DNA of 64,000 nucleotides. Origin: Pomphorhynchus laevis. Its lineage: Eukaryota; Acanthocephala; Palaeacanthocephala; Echinorhynchida; Pomphorhynchidae. The stretch lies in contig WNNJ02001008.1 of the NCBI GenBank assembly GCA_012934845.2, forward strand, positions 1 to 64,000, written 5' to 3'. Under the pieces are notes generated by a model. It had not been told where the DNA came from. It saw nothing but the letters and a program-made list of their open reading frames with translations, and did no database searches. Made by a program: the position numbers and the translations under genes. Position 1 is the stretch's first letter, and every line of letters starts with the position of its first letter. Positions 1 to 15,400 of this stretch are shown here, in pieces.

Positions 1-233
1 TGATGTTAATGATCAAATGTCAGATATAGAAAAAAAACATATCTGAAAGAAGCCTTAAGAAATTGAGAGTGCTATTAGATATTTATAAAACTATTTATTC
101 CAAATATACTCTACAGGATTGCAGGATATTTGTTAAATCAGAATGAATTAAAGTATAACATTTAATATAAATTAAATTCCAAGTGACTTACGGTTAATAA
201 CGAGTAGAAATATTGCGTGTACAATTTTCCCAG

Positions 234-404
234 TTTAAGCTACAAAATTTTGCAAATAACGATCACAAGAAATGTGCAATGCCCGATTGCGATACATTGC
301 AAAATGCATTAATAAGCTATTATACAGCCCTTGATACTTCTAATTTAAATGATATTACTAAACAACTTAGTGGACAATTACCCTATCAATTATCGGTTCA
401 ACTA
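234..404 (+). CDS. Dynein-like exon: end of AAA1
   Basis: The acceptor is ttttcccag before 234 and the donor is gtatat after 404; the exon is phase 0 at both ends. It encodes 57 residues ending DITKQLSGQLPYQLSVQL. This resembles the conserved stretch near the end of dynein AAA1 (..EQLS.Q.HYDFG.RA). Confidence 0.65.
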
Positions 405-3400
405 GTATATGAATCCTTAATGGTGAACACTATCTACACACTGCCACAATATGGATATAAACGAAAATCAGTTTTTACAATAACATGACGTTCACATTTT
501 GCTCAAAAAGGAATTATTTTAAAGTGAGATTACAACAAAGGAAGTTTTGGTAAGCGGTAGAAAAGTAAATAATAACGACAATCGTTAATCTCGCGAATTA
601 TATTTTTTTGTAAGAGTAAAATATAGATGTACTCAGTTATTTTCAAGTGCATACTTATAAAGAAATAATCGCAGCAAATTTTTTTTGACTTTTTTAAATT
701 ATTGGACGAAGCACATGTCTTCAATAGCTATTTGTGTGAATTAAAAAGTAAAATTGTCTGAATGAAATATAACAGACTTCTGAAAAATGCATCATGTTGA
801 ATACACTCTACGAGAAATTAATCAATGATGGTATGATGGGAAATATGTGCCACGATAGCTTCAAAGAGCATATAGGTCTAGCTCGCTGATAACAAGTGCA
901 TGAAATTCAATTTTATTTATTATGATTGAAGAGATCACGTTAAATTTATCGAATAAAAGTAAGTCAGCGATAATTCGACAGGAAATAAAAAGCGATATAA
1001 AGCAAATATATAGATAATTAAAGATACAATGAACGATTTGACATAATTAAAAAATTAAAATAATATACAATAAACAATTTGGCTTACAAATAGTTACTAA
1101 ACAATGGATACAATTTCACATTCTTAGAACATAGCCTTTGCCGGCTAGATCTAATTTGAGTTTACAAGTATTTTTTACTAAATTATTAGAATTAACCATT
1201 CTACTTTTATTGAAGTGTAACGTTATATTTACATGCCACGTAATTGACATACAAGGTTTATTAAAGACATTTTCGAACAAGAGTATCCAAAAAATTAATA
1301 AGATGTTATTTATTGATGATATTTTACTTTAAAAATAAATAAAAAGAAGAATTTGTTTTAAATTTGAAGTTTTTAATAGAATATATGTAAATCATTTAGA
1401 TTTAACAACACATTAATAATAAAATAATAATTTTAAATTTATTTTTTTAATTTACGACTGTGACACTCATTTTCAAGGCTCGTGGTTATGGTTTCCTCTA
1501 ATAGCACCAACGCCTTCACATATCTACTAAATAAGTAACTGTTAATTGTAGTAATCATAAAAACGCCGATGAAGTTCGAACTTTAAACTTAGTATTATCG
1601 CATTTTTCCAAATTTGCAAATTAATGGTCAATTACGTCACTCCAGGTACTTGAGTAGTTAAACATCATATCATCCTGCTTTATTTTCGTGTATAGTCTCC
1701 ACGTAGACTGTCAGTACCACTTTGACTTTCAGGATATTAATAGCTGAACAAAAACCCAGTCGGTTCTCTAATTCCATCTGGTATCATTTGCCCACTAACA
1801 TCAAGAATAAGTGTCTTTATGACAGCCTTTTTAATTCTCTTTTGTTCCGATTAAAACATTGGCGTATCACCATTTTTCTTCAGAATTACGCTGCTGTTGA
1901 TTCAACAAGTTTGCCACTCTAACTTAGACATAATCAAATGTACCAATATAGTTCGATACAATTGTGCTTTAGGTAAATCATTCGATTGTCCAAAAGCTAT
2001 TTAATTGCTCAACATTTAAATTGCTTCCCAGTATTTTCTTAGTTTATATAAGGATCTAAGAAAATATTTCTTTCCGGTTGTATAGTCAGCGATCAGACCA
2101 ACCCTATTGATAAGGAAACTTCCTAACGTTTTTGAAATCATACTCTTAAATTAATACTCTGTGCTATCAATTTATGCCAAATTAGATTCCCATTTTGCCA
2201 AATTGCACACCCATTTTGTTAAATTACTAAAAGTGCCAAATTGCCAAAAAATCATTTAGATTTTATGGTAATGATTTAAGCTTTACATTCCAAAGTGATC
2301 TGCATTTGTGTATTTAAAGTGATCTGCATTTAAATGTGCTTTTATGTAAGAATTAAATCTATACTTTGGCCGCATTCGTATCATCGTTGTAATGTGTACG
2401 TAATGTTTATCTGTTTGCAATATCTGTTTTAAAACAGAAATGCCCAATTCTCTGTCTTGTTAAACTAATTTTATTTAACTATTTAGTTAGGCTCATGTGG
2501 AATACTCTATGTAAATTGTAAAATACCAATAATGGACAGATTGTTTAAAATTATGGATTCCTTGAATTGGAATGCTAATATAAATACAGTTGCGAAGGAT
2601 ATTGTGGATGAATTTCTGCCTTTATACAACCATACTTTTGCAAACCGTACAAATTCACTTTTTAGTGAAGGATTCGTTGTAAACACGTTTGAGAAGATTA
2701 TATCGGGTTTATTAAAGTGTACTCGCAGTTTGAATACACAGAATCAAACAATTGAAGAGGAACTTCTGTATCTCACACCGGTATGTAAATGTGTAAAGCA
2801 TATAATTAATCTTTGATTAAAAATGTCAAATAATTAAATATTTGTATTTTTTACTGGCATCAGTCAATAATATTTACAGGCAAAAATGTCGACGATTAAT
2901 GTTTCGTGAACAAGGAACAGTACACATGCCGAACTAACGTCATCTAAAAGCAAACTTTGAAACACTTAATTTCTATTAAATTTTTAATAAAGAATATAAT
3001 GGAATGGCCTGCATATTTAATATAGATGAGAAACAGGAAAATAAAATGAAAAACACTTTGACTGATTTTTTCGTTCGTATTTGGTTGTCAGGTCAAAAAT
3101 ATGCTACATTGTATTACAACACATTTAAAATTTACTATTTAATCATTATAAATGTGTAACATTAAAGCAGAAGAACACTTGGATTTACTTTTATTTTGTA
3201 TTTGGCCGTCATGTCAAAAATGTGCTACAACACTTTTAAGGTGTTGTTTCTTAATATTAAATATTTTAATAAATATTTCAAGTAATAAATAATTTATTGA
3301 TTGTATTTATATGGTTGGTTGTATAGAATGAAAATACGAATAAAATTAGCATGATACAAGTTCCGGAATACGATAAACCAATCCGTATATTTTCTAAATA

Positions 3401-6400
3401 TAAACCGTTTATATTTGGTAGTTTTGATTAGTATTGAATATAATTTGCATATTTATCAAGTGTAAAAAATAATAAAAATAAAAAAATAATTTTTAATTCA
3501 AAAAATAATTTTAATTTTTGTTTAATTCTACATTAATTCTATAAAAAACTTTAATCTTCATTTTTAGATTGATTTTTAATCTACAGACATATAGATAAAA
3601 ATTGTAATTCTAGCAAAAAAGTAATATAAAATAATATTTAATAATATTAAAATAAATAAAATAATATTTTTTTTTAATTTTTAAAATTTATTTTATCAAT
3701 TTTTTATAAGCATAAATTATTATTCATTTGATACAATATTCGGTTCCCTCAAATGGACCTTTGTGCAATCAATTATGATCTTGTCATTATTCTGTGATTG
3801 GATGCGTGCTGGTAGGAAAATACACTACAGGCATGCCACAACGCATTGTGAGTCTTGAACGGATCAGATTCGTGCATCTTGTCTTCTCCACGTCGGGTGG
3901 TATGGGCGACGAGATGAGACTATTTCTGAAATCACAAGCTGTGATTAAGGCGCAGCGCTCAAGACTGCAATATTCCGAAATTTTGGCACTTATGAAAAAA
4001 ACAAATTTTGTTTGCAAGTGCTCGATCCTCTTCGGTTTGTCTAAGATCGCACCGTTCTCGCTGTGGCAAGCATGTAGGGTATTTTCCTACCAGCACGCAT
4101 TCAATCACAGCATAATGACAAGATCATAATTGATTGCACAAAGGTTCATTTGAGGGAACCGAAGATTGTATCAAATGTATAATAAATAATATTAAAATAA
4201 TAATAAATAATTACAGTAATATAAAATAATATTTTATATTACTTTATAAAAGTAATATAAAATATTTGATTATAATGAAATATTACTAACGAAGATAATG
4301 TGTTATTACACATTATTATTTAATGTCTTATTTTAAATATGTCTTATTCTAATTTATGCCTTATTCTAATTTTTTTCTAAATTAATTGTTTATTGCAGTA
4401 TACTAATAATATTCGATAACTTTTTCTGTGATTTTTTAATCTGCTATAATTAGGGAATCGTAATATTCGCATTGGTATGGTCGTTCGGGGCATCACTACC
4501 GCATGATTGCCGGCTTGAATTTGATGCTTTTTTAAGAAATATTATGACAGACAGTAGCAAAAGACGAACAAAATACGGAAGTGCTACTACAGAAAACATA
4601 CCAGAAAAGCGGTCTCTATCAATTAATTTTCTTCCGAATTTTACATTTTTTCCCAACGAACACACTGTATTTGATTACGAATTTACTGGAATGCTGGTAA
4701 GCACAACTTTTATTATGCAAATTTTATTAGTAAATTTTAAAAAATAAAAAATCATTAGTCTATATTTGAAATAAAAAATAGAATTGTTACCATTGAAATT
4801 TTGATGACTATTTTTTATCCTGCACGCTACTTTAATCCTATCTATAAGCTAATAGCAGTACGCTACATTTCAGTATTGGTGGACCTTATCAGCTACTGAT
4901 TCAATTCCTCCGATTCACGTTTCGGTGCTTTTAATCTTGGCTGACGATCACTCGACTCGTCTGCTTTCATTGGTAATTATATTTAATAAAAGACTTTTGT
5001 CTTAAATTTAGCAAGTTTAATTGAAATCATTTCTGATTTCAAATTGAGTCAGCGATTGTAGGAGTAGGTGCAACTTTCATTTTGAAAACCTAACCGTTTT
5101 CGCAAATGATATCACTGAAATTTTGATGACTATTTATATCCTGCACGCTACTTTAATCCTATCTATAAGCTAATAGCAGTCCGCTACATTTCAGTATTGG
5201 TGGACCTTATCAGCTACTGATCCAATACCTACGTTTCACGTTTCAGTTCTTTTAATGTTGGTTGACGATCACTCGACTCGTCTGCTTTTACCGGTAATTA
5301 GATTTAATGAAAAACGTTCGTCTTACATTTTGAAAATTTTATTGAAATCATTTCTGATTTAAAATAAAATCAGCATTGTTAGGGGAAGGTGCTACCTTCA
5401 ATTTGAAAACCTATCGTTTTTCCTAATGATTACTATTAGCAAACTAGTCATGTATAGTTTGAGTCCTAATTTTATGTTAATATAATTGTCAGTCATTGTT
5501 ACAATTGAAATTTTACTTCTATTCGATAAATTTAAGTGATCACTGTAGATGTTTACGCTCAAATTTTCTGATTAGAACATCTTTTAAATTGAATATCACA
5601 TTACTTTCTATTTCATTATCGGGAGGCTGTGAATGTTCCGTTTTCTAAATGAATATTATGAACACCAGCTTTAAGTGTCTATCAGTGTATTAGTGCATTT
5701 TGAAATATTTAATTCAAATGGCACAATAGTAGATTATTTATGTTTTAAAAATAAATACAATTTATGTTGCAATATCATTAGATATTGCAACATCTTAGAA
5801 ATTTTATTGTCTATTCAATTACAATTTCATTTTGTTTAATTATTTAATTTGTATTATGTTTTCTTTTGATTGCAATGAATTGTGAATTACTAATTGTTTT
5901 TGTTTTGTTGGTTTTTATATATTTTGATTGTAATACATTCTCGTTTCTGCTCAGTGTGCTATCATTCTGTTCTTTGATGGTATCTCATTTTGTTCTGTTT
6001 TCCTTAAATGGTATAAAGATGCACAAAGTTTAACAGTCATTTTTACAATTCCTGACGAGGAGCACATTTGTGTTAAAATATTTGAATAAGCCTTTTTTAA
6101 TTTTGCTAAAATAAAAACTTTGATTGTCCAGCAATTTTATTTCACATCTAATATTACTCTAGAAATATAATTTTTATATTTTTTATTGTTTTTATATTTT
6201 TGAGTAAAAAATATATTGATTATAAAACAATTGATTATACTCAATAGAGTATAATATCTGTATCAGCTAACTGAGTCTACGTATTTTATAAGGTGTATTT
6301 TATACTTTATTAAAAAATAAACAAAAATGATTGCTATGAATTGTTTAATAAATAATTAACGATGTATACAAATAAGGAATATAGGTCATCAGGAGAACAG

Positions 6401-9400
6401 TATTTTTTAAAAAGGGAATCCATAATTATAACATTTCAAAAGATATCCAGATTTGAAACATGTTAAAAAATTGAAAATAATCATCAAAATAAGAAATATA
6501 TGTTACTAAACGTAAATCCTCTTTGTGTTTTACTTCACGAAATGTAGATGTTGAACTTTTTCAACAACGATTGCTTCTATTTCTATTATTAACTGTATAA
6601 TTTTAGTCTTGTTTCATCGAAAACAAATAAGCTTCATTGCAAGAAATATTTTACACTTTTGGATATGACAATTTTAAGAATATTATTAACTTCGTAAATT
6701 TCAATCATTACCGATTCTAATTGATACATTATTGATAAAAAATTATTGAATCCGGATCAAAAAGGGAGACAATTTTATTTGATATTTTGCAAACCTCTGT
6801 TAGCATCTTCAGAAAATTATCTGAATTTTCTGAAGATGCTAACAGAGGTCAACGGCATATCAAATAAAATTTTCCCATTATTTGATCCAGCGCCAATAAT
6901 TATGTTACTTATAGCGTTAAATGAAAAATCATATACCATTTTAAGATTAAAATTTATATCCCCTATTAGTAAATATCAATTTTTAATAAATGCCATATTT
7001 AATTATATTAATTATTGTCTTATTAATTATTAATCAATGATACTATTAATTATTTATTAATAATTAATATTAATTATTAATAATAATATTATTATTAATA
7101 ATTTTATTATTAATTATTTTTATATTTTGTTGGATTGTAATGCATACTCGTTTCTGCTCAGTATTTTGTACTTTCTTATTTGTTCTTTGAGCAAACCGAT
7201 GTGTAGCTGCTTTTCCTGAAATGATATAAAAATGCTCAAAGTTTAACAGCCACTGATAAGTCATTAAGTTCACAGTCTTCTCAATTCGTCCACAACGGTC
7301 TAGAGGCATCGGATCCCTCTAGCATACACCAACCCATCGGCCTCTGGATAAACCACTCAACGTATTTAAGACACCTGAGAGTCCAGTCGAAACGGATGAT
7401 GGTAGACAATCCAAAGATGATGAGCTTAAGAAACCTTAGTCTTTGTTCAGTGAGACGTTCTCTAGAAAAGAAGACTAATCCCCAGATTTCCCATGTACAC
7501 CAGATGCGCACTTTAGCACACTACCTCTTAATGACAAACGTGTGGACCGTCTCAGTATCCATATAGCTCTCTTCAGTACACTTTTTAATCTATTCAAGTT
7601 AGATCTGGGAGACTATTTAACCGTAATAGTAAACTCTAGGTATCTTACTCGATGTGTGAAGATTGGGATTGGTTGATTATTCAAAATAGAAGAGAGAGAT
7701 GAGATTGATAATCTCTTTAATTTTTTCATTGTTACGGAGGCGCCATTAAAGACCATCACCTGCCGTCTTTAGGTGTTTAGAAGAAGATTTGAATAGGGAA
7801 GCTGGTTTTTTAATCTTAAAAACAAGCGGATGATGTCCGACCATTGTTTGCGTTTGATAGGTTTGAAAGGTACAATTGTGGCAGTAAGGTATAAAATAGA
7901 AGAAAGCGGGGAGCCTTGTGCCACCTGTAATAGGGTAGAATTGACGTGCATCAATGTCAAATGCAACGAGAAAGGTTAGAAAAACCGCGACTGCAAGCTG
8001 ATGACTGTTATCTTGACTAAACCGATGTACTTCACCAATTACTGAATGAACCAAGCGATTTTTTACTAACTTATGAAAACCTAGTTGGATTAAATTATGC
8101 CTACATAGATGGGCGCGGATTCTACGCAATAGCTCTTTCGTAGATGGAGATTAAGGAGTTTTGAATAGAAACGGACCGCAAATCGTTAGGACATGTAATC
8201 ATAAGGCTAGATGAGACGGGGTGGCTAAAAGCGTAGTGATGTCGACCTACTTTCTCTGGCTGACTGTCAATAGCTGCAGGCCCGAGTGGACAGTTGTGCT
8301 TTGCTTTTTGGAAGTATCCGGAAGTGCCCCAAGGAATTCAGGATATCTGTAACAGATAAGTCCCTACTCCTGAAGTCACCCCAAGTTGGGATTGGTTAGG
8401 GATATTGAGTGGCTCCATAATTGTTTCAGGATTGTGACTCCTCCAACTCATCTTATGTCTACTCAGCTGCAGTCTATATTTAGAGCTTTAGTATTCTTTC
8501 GAGAGGGCCTGTCTGAAGAAACAGAGATATCGGGAAGGTGTAGCATTTTTGCTAGAATCTCGAATTTTGTCGGAGTATGATTTAATATTCGACTTTAATC
8601 TGTTCTCGAAAGTATTGCGGTAGCTTGTGATGGGAGGTAGGAATTAAATTGGTCAGACGCGCATTTCCCACAACAGTGAAGAGTCAGATAGCTGCCTGGA
8701 AGAAGGCAACTCTGTTTGGATCATAATAAAACCTCCTCAACAGCACCGTATATTCTTCTAATTGCCAACGGAGTAGGTCGTGCGAGGTTTACAACTGTTG
8801 GCGCGACTGCTCAATTCAAAAAAGCTTTAACAACCACTTCCTATGTAGCAGTAGAATGTCGAGGAGATATTTTGTTTTTGTGTAATAAAAGATTTGGGAC
8901 CGTGGTTTATGAATAAGATATTCGTTACTGGCTCTGTGGGGTGCTGCAATAATCCAACGATTACTTCTGTCGTTGAAGTCACTTAGTAGCAATCCATATC
9001 CGTTACCTAATATACTATTCAGCAGGACACGGATTTTGTGAATATCTCCCATTTGAATATATATTGGCTATTTTGATACGTTTCCGTGCTTCCAGAGTGT
9101 TATCGCTAAACAAGATAGGGCAGAACAATAATAGTTTAGTAAGATGGAAGATCTTAAGTTAGATCTTATCTTACTCCTTGACGGAATATTGAGCGAATAT
9201 GCCCTGGTGCCTGACTTAGATTAGAAGACATGGGGATTAAGACGTGGGAGGTGGGTTATATACCGAGTATAATGGGTATAGATATGCTTTGGAATAAATC
9301 GAGTAATGTCCTGAGAAGGGCGGATAGACCACGTCTCCTAAAAGACTATAGCATCGGCATCTCAACCAGATAGAAGGCAAAGGGCAAAAGCATCTCCTGA

Positions 9401-12400
9401 GTTCCAATGAATTCACTGAGTTCCAGTGAAAACGATTCAGAACTATTTATCATTGAATTGATGTTACCAGGATGAGAATCTAGTTGAACACAGAGGAGGG
9501 AAAGTTGGTTATCCTACCTTCGGTTCTAACAGAGAGAACACTTTGCACATCCTTTCTGTAGGAAAATTTATCATTTCCCTTGTTATTCAATTACCACTTC
9601 TCTTTCTTCTATAACCTGATTGAGGTAGTCACGTTGGAAGACGAAGATCGTTTATTAATTGAATATTAATTGATCGTTTATTAATAAGGAGAAGAAAGGG
9701 TCATCAAGGCCTCCACCAGCTTGATGATCAGCCCCTCTCATTGTCGAAGATTTTCTACGTTTTTTCCTTCAATCAGCCTTAATACATCATCCATTCTGAT
9801 GCCTGGCATGACCGCTTCTTTAGAATTTGAAATCATACCCACATTTTTAAACAGACAACCCTGCCTCTGCAATATTGAAAGTTTTTGATTCGTTTGGTGG
9901 CTCCGCACATTAAATTGCACAACATTTTTTGTTTCCTGATGATAAACACAGTTGTGTTTGAAAATTTGAATACACCTTTATTGATTTTTTAAAATGAAAT
10001 TTTGATTGTTTAGTTGTTCATATAATATTTTTGTTGCCTGTGAATTATAAATAGATTATACGGTCAATTTACCTTATATCAATCCTTATTTTTCAAATTA
10101 AAACCTTTATCAAAGAGTGATCGTAGGTTTCACTACATACCGTAAGTATAAATAATTTTAATATGCACGTCTACTATTTAAATTCACCCTGTCACACTTA
10201 AGTAATTAGTGGTAATTACTTAAGTGCAGATATAAACGAATATAAAACCTTTAATTTTGATTATGGATAATTATTTTTGAATGAAAAAGGGTAAAGCTAA
10301 ATTATTATTAAAATTTGCATCCCGTGAAATTTAAATTAAAAATTAAGAAAAAAATCACTATATTAATTTACGATTTTGACGAAATCGTAATATTTAAGAT
10401 TTTCTATTATTTAGATATTTTGTAAGTTAAGATCTTTTATTACTTCGAATAATTAATGCGCTTATACCAAAAGTCATTTGATGGATAAACAAAGCTTTGA
10501 AAATTCTTACATACAAATTTCTTTACCTTAAACAAATTATATCTTCGAATATAGAATAATAGCTAGGAGGAACCCAATGATATCTAGGAGGAACTGCTGT
10601 TTTATTAGGTTTTAAATCAATGCTTTATAGAAATAGAGGTGGAAAATGAGCATTTCGATGGCTTTGAATGTTTTTTTTATTGTTTCGAATTTTTACTATG
10701 AACAATGACTTTATAACATCAATTGATGTTAAAAATTGATTGATTACTCATTGATTTCTTAGTTATTGTTTAATAAAGCGAGTTAAGTTTTATTTCAAAG
10801 TCAATTTTTTCTAATAACATATTTTATTATTAAATTGTTTTAATATTAAAATATTGTTTTAATATTAAATTGTTTTAATATTATTTTTTATTCTCTATTC
10901 TTTTTCATTTATGATTGATTTAATGCCGAATATTTGAAGTATTGTACAAATGTTTAATTATCAAAGGATTTTGTAACTAAATATTTACTAAATATTTAAC
11001 AGATTAAAAAAGCTTTTTTGTTGAAACCATCCCTACAAACGAAATGTGTGATTCAAACTTGTTAATTTACTACGTTAAAGTACTGTTTTTGTTAGGCAGT
11101 AACATCAAAGCGAGAAACGTACTTCGACGAAGAAACAAGAACTGTTTCAATTAGGTTTGGCGATCCGACATTTATGCATGGATATTGGACGCTTTGGGAA
11201 AAATTGGGCACTACTATCATACCAACTTTATATCCTTCGATTAATTATACTGATGTAACTTATTCAAGAAAAATCGACAGAAAAATTCAAACTTTTCTAA
11301 AACTGTTATATGCATCAGATAGTAACGTTATGTTATTAGGAAATCGTGATCTTATGATAAGAGATTGTGTACATAAAACTCTTGGAAGTATTGAAAAGAC
11401 TTTGATGAATGAGCGTAAACTGGCCTGGAAGTTTTATAAGTCAAAACCACAGATGAATTCATCAGAATTAATAGATGCAATTGAATTATATCAAGCGGAA
11501 ACTAGGAATAAAAACGTATGTATTCAAAACGTATTTGTAAATGTGGTTTCCTTGTCACACTTTTTGGTTTTTTATTTTTATGTGAATATTATTAATTAAC
11601 ACTTATGGCAGCCCAAACGACTGACGGTAGTTCACTGCGGAGTGCTCTTGCTACTATCAGCTCGTCTGTAAGTGATAAAGAAGTCTGATCCGCTTGTAAT
11701 CGAACTCCAGGTTTAAGCGACATCTAATAGAATTTTATGTTATAATATTATTTATTATATTTACTTATATTATTTATATATTATTTATTATTAATATATT
11801 AATACATTAATATTAATATATAGCACGATATATTTAATGCATATTATGATATAATATGCATTATAATATACATATTATTTAATTGGCGGATATTTATGTC
11901 ATCTCTTTTATTTCTAAAAATAATTTACTTCGCTCAACTCGTTCAAAGTTTAGCTCAAATCGATAACGAAGGTCTTTATTTTTCTATCAAATCTTTCTTC
12001 TGTCAGGTATTTTCTCTTGTGAAGTCTTAAATATTAATTTTGATGTTTAAATGAAAAACTATATTAAAATAAATTATATTGAATATTGAAAATAAAAAAA
12101 ATAAATAAATATTAAAATAAATTATTGAATATTTTACAGTATAAAAGTTAAAAAAAGATGCATCTTACATCTGTGTATTTGACAATTTTGTTTCCTTTTT
12201 ATTAGTCTGATGGGATAGCGAGTAAATCAGATCTAATTCTATTTTATAGATCTATTTGGATGCTTAAATTAGTTTTTCCACTTCGGCAAGTTTAGAAACT
12301 TGAAATTGAATAAGTTTAAGCTAAATTGCAATTTTCAATAGGCTTGATTTCGTATATTTTGGACTTAACTTGTATACTCCTAAGAAGATGCGGCTCGTCA

Positions 12401-15400
12401 AAAATATCTGTTTTTGAAACATTAAGAGCAGTGGATGACCATAGCATGACCGCCATCAAAAGTGCTTGATGCAGTTATTAACAGAACAGATCATAATAAT
12501 TTGGACTAATAAATGAATCAATTTTTCAAATAGAAGAGAATTGTTTGTTAAAAGTTTACCATGACACACTAAATATTAGTTAAATTTTATTAGATAAATA
12601 TTATATTAAATATTGAAGTATGTAATATTTTTTCATCACGTATTACCCGTATATACTAAGTGTTCACCGCCTGTGAATATTAAGATATAAAACTATTAAT
12701 TGTATAATTACCATTTAGATATAAAACTATCAAATGTTTCTGACTTCTAATTTATTGGTAAATACTTGTTGGCTAATTTCTTTCTTTATTTGTAACTTCA
12801 AGTTAATAATAATCGATGATTTTTGTATGCACGGGAAACAATCTGTTGCCGATAGTTGCATAACATGCGTTCGCGCACTTATGAGTGCCAACCGATTGTA
12901 CTCATGTCTGTCTAAGGATAGAAAATTCCCCTCCTTACCATCAGATACAAATTTCTGGATAATTTCAAACTCAATGAATCCACATTCAGGTAACTATTTT
13001 ATAAAATCGTACATATTCTACCTGCAGCATTTGAATTATATTTTTTATTTTAAATTAAAATATCGCAACATGTAAAATATTTAATATTTTTAATAAAAAT
13101 ATTAATATTTATTATTAAAATATTAAAATATTATATTTAAATTAAAATATCATCATATCTAATTTAAGATTTAGTGTAAAGATTATACCTAACTTAAAAC
13201 CTTTTTAAAATAGTGGTAATGTTTGTAACGAATAAATCAAAAATAAGTTTTATTTGGATTTTGATATTTAATTTTATTTACAAATAAGCAAAAATTTTAT
13301 AATTAAAAGTTTAACTTATAATATAATTTCAAATTAATTTTGACACTAAATCATAATTTAAATTTCTAAGGTAAGAAACATGAGTATAAATTGTTAGCAA
13401 AATGTGAAATTAAATTTTACTAATCAATTAAATCCCTGAATTCAAATTATTAAGTTTAAAACTCGAACTTTGTTTCTCATATGTTGTTATGTTCAAACGG
13501 TGAGTTTGTCTAATTCATAGTTTAAGCATTTATAAGATAAGATTGAATGTCGTCTATACATTTTAGAACTGCAAACTAATTCCACCTAAATTAATCAAAT
13601 TTAAAAGCCAGATTAACCAAATATAGAAATATGGTTGTATAAAATATATTTGAATTGCATATAATCTTATGATTTTGAATTGTATTATAATATTATAAAA
13701 TTAAAATGGTTATTATCACTTATTATAACGGATTATATTAATTTTAATAGATTATATTAAAATTAAAATGATCTATAAAATTAATATATTATTCTACTGT
13801 TATAAAATCTACTAATATAGATTAAATAATATACTATAACATACTTTAGATACAAATAGCCTAGCGTAATGATCAATAAATATTAGTGTTTTGGCGTAGC
13901 CAATACCTATTCTAAGCAGCTACTAGTTACTATAAGTCAAAATATGACTACTAATACATTTTAATTTATATACAATAATCTTCCAGATCAAAACATTATA
14001 GAAACATTTTAAGGGAGATCAATGAAGTTTATTTCGGGCTTGTAATCCTGTATGCTCTCATCGATACACGCTGCGTTCCCTCGTTAAACGTCTACATTTA
14101 GTCTTTGGAATAGAAAAGACGTCGATCGTTGATCGTCGGTACTCATGTTCAATCGCTTTCCAAGTTAACCCAGAAATTTTGTGGTGTACGGGCCGATCGC
14201 ACCTAAGAACTCTATTGCCACCGATTCGAAAACATAGGTCCTTTCGTCGAGACACATATTTCCTTCGTTTTTAACTTCAGCTTATTACATATTTTATATC
14301 TCAGCACTTGTATAAATCGGCTATGAGCAATTAACTTTAGAATATTGATTTTTTTATAATTATACTAAAATGTTTAAGAAAAGGATGGTGCGTCTGTTTG
14401 TATCAGCTTACTCACATGTTCGCGATTAAATTGACGTATTACAGTTGACTTACTTGTTTATTTATATTTTGTAGATAAATTTAAATATTATTTTAACGTT
14501 TAGATTTTAAATCAAAAATTCCAGTTCAGTTCTTAATTTAAGTTTTTTTTGAAAAGGATGGTCAAATTATGCACTACAACGTCGCCTTCTCAATTGTTGT
14601 TGCTTAATAGAAATCGATGATTATTCAGTCGACGACCTTGAAGTATACGCTGACAATTTCAACCAATTTTTAAGGCAACAGTAAGTAATGATTGGACCCT
14701 TAATTTATTTTATAAGCATCATATAAATTAAACATGATCGGTAGAATAGAGGGTACGGATTCAGTTCACCCTAAGGAATTCAAATTTTGTGGAAAGACAA
14801 ATATGGAATTTAATTCATTTACACATTTGAAAATTTATTTTTCAGAAAACTGAACACACATCATTTATCGAATACCTGATAAGTTCAGTTTTTTAAATTT
14901 AACTTTAGTTTTTATAGTAATGCCTTATTTTCTATTAATTTCAGAATTTTCTTGATTAAACTGTTACGGCTGTGAATCATAACAGCTATATTACTTGTAT
15001 ATTTATCTTGACCATTGTGGATAACATCCTTAGTTTTGAACCTCAAAGATATTGAATATAACAAAGTCGTGAAAATTTTTATCGAGCACTATTTTCTTTT
15101 AGATAATGGACAAATTATTATCCAATATATCTGGCTGATATTTGTGTACGTGGTTAGTAGTGTATATCACTATCTCAGAGTTTACGTAAATAAGCGTAAG
15201 AATGATAATTCGATAACATTTTAGTGGATAACCCAAACATTTTACAAATTGCTAGTTTTAATAATCCTATTTTATGATGCTAGAATTAATTGAATTGGGA
15301 AAACCGAGAAAAATTATGGCGAATAAACAGTGAATAAACAGTTTAGGTCTTTTATCAAATTAAATTTTTGAAGATTTAATCAATACGCAATACACAAAAG

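Larger units (their letters stand above)
4795..5435 (-). repeat. Family D ribozyme-bearing repeat, head-to-tail dimer
   Basis: Two copies about 323 bases apart start with the same gaaattttgatgactatt and run in parallel with about 80-90% identity. Each contains on the minus strand CTGATAA, GAAAC and the stem partners described for the permuted hammerhead. Confidence 0.7.
4697..11095 (+). other. Longest intron of the dynein-like gene (6.4 kb), repeat-filled
   Basis: Holds the family D ribozyme-repeat dimer (4795-5430), a hairpin (6753-6888), a LINE remnant on the minus strand (7280-9720) and AT-rich filler (5440-6740, 9720-11095) in which I see nothing else, apart from a short Penelope-type 3' end piece near 6345-6410 and another near 10560. 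Confidence 0.55.

Noticed and set aside
3787-4129. Overlapping open frames inside the foldback element
   Set aside because: They occur on both strands of an inverted repeat and show no protein motif.
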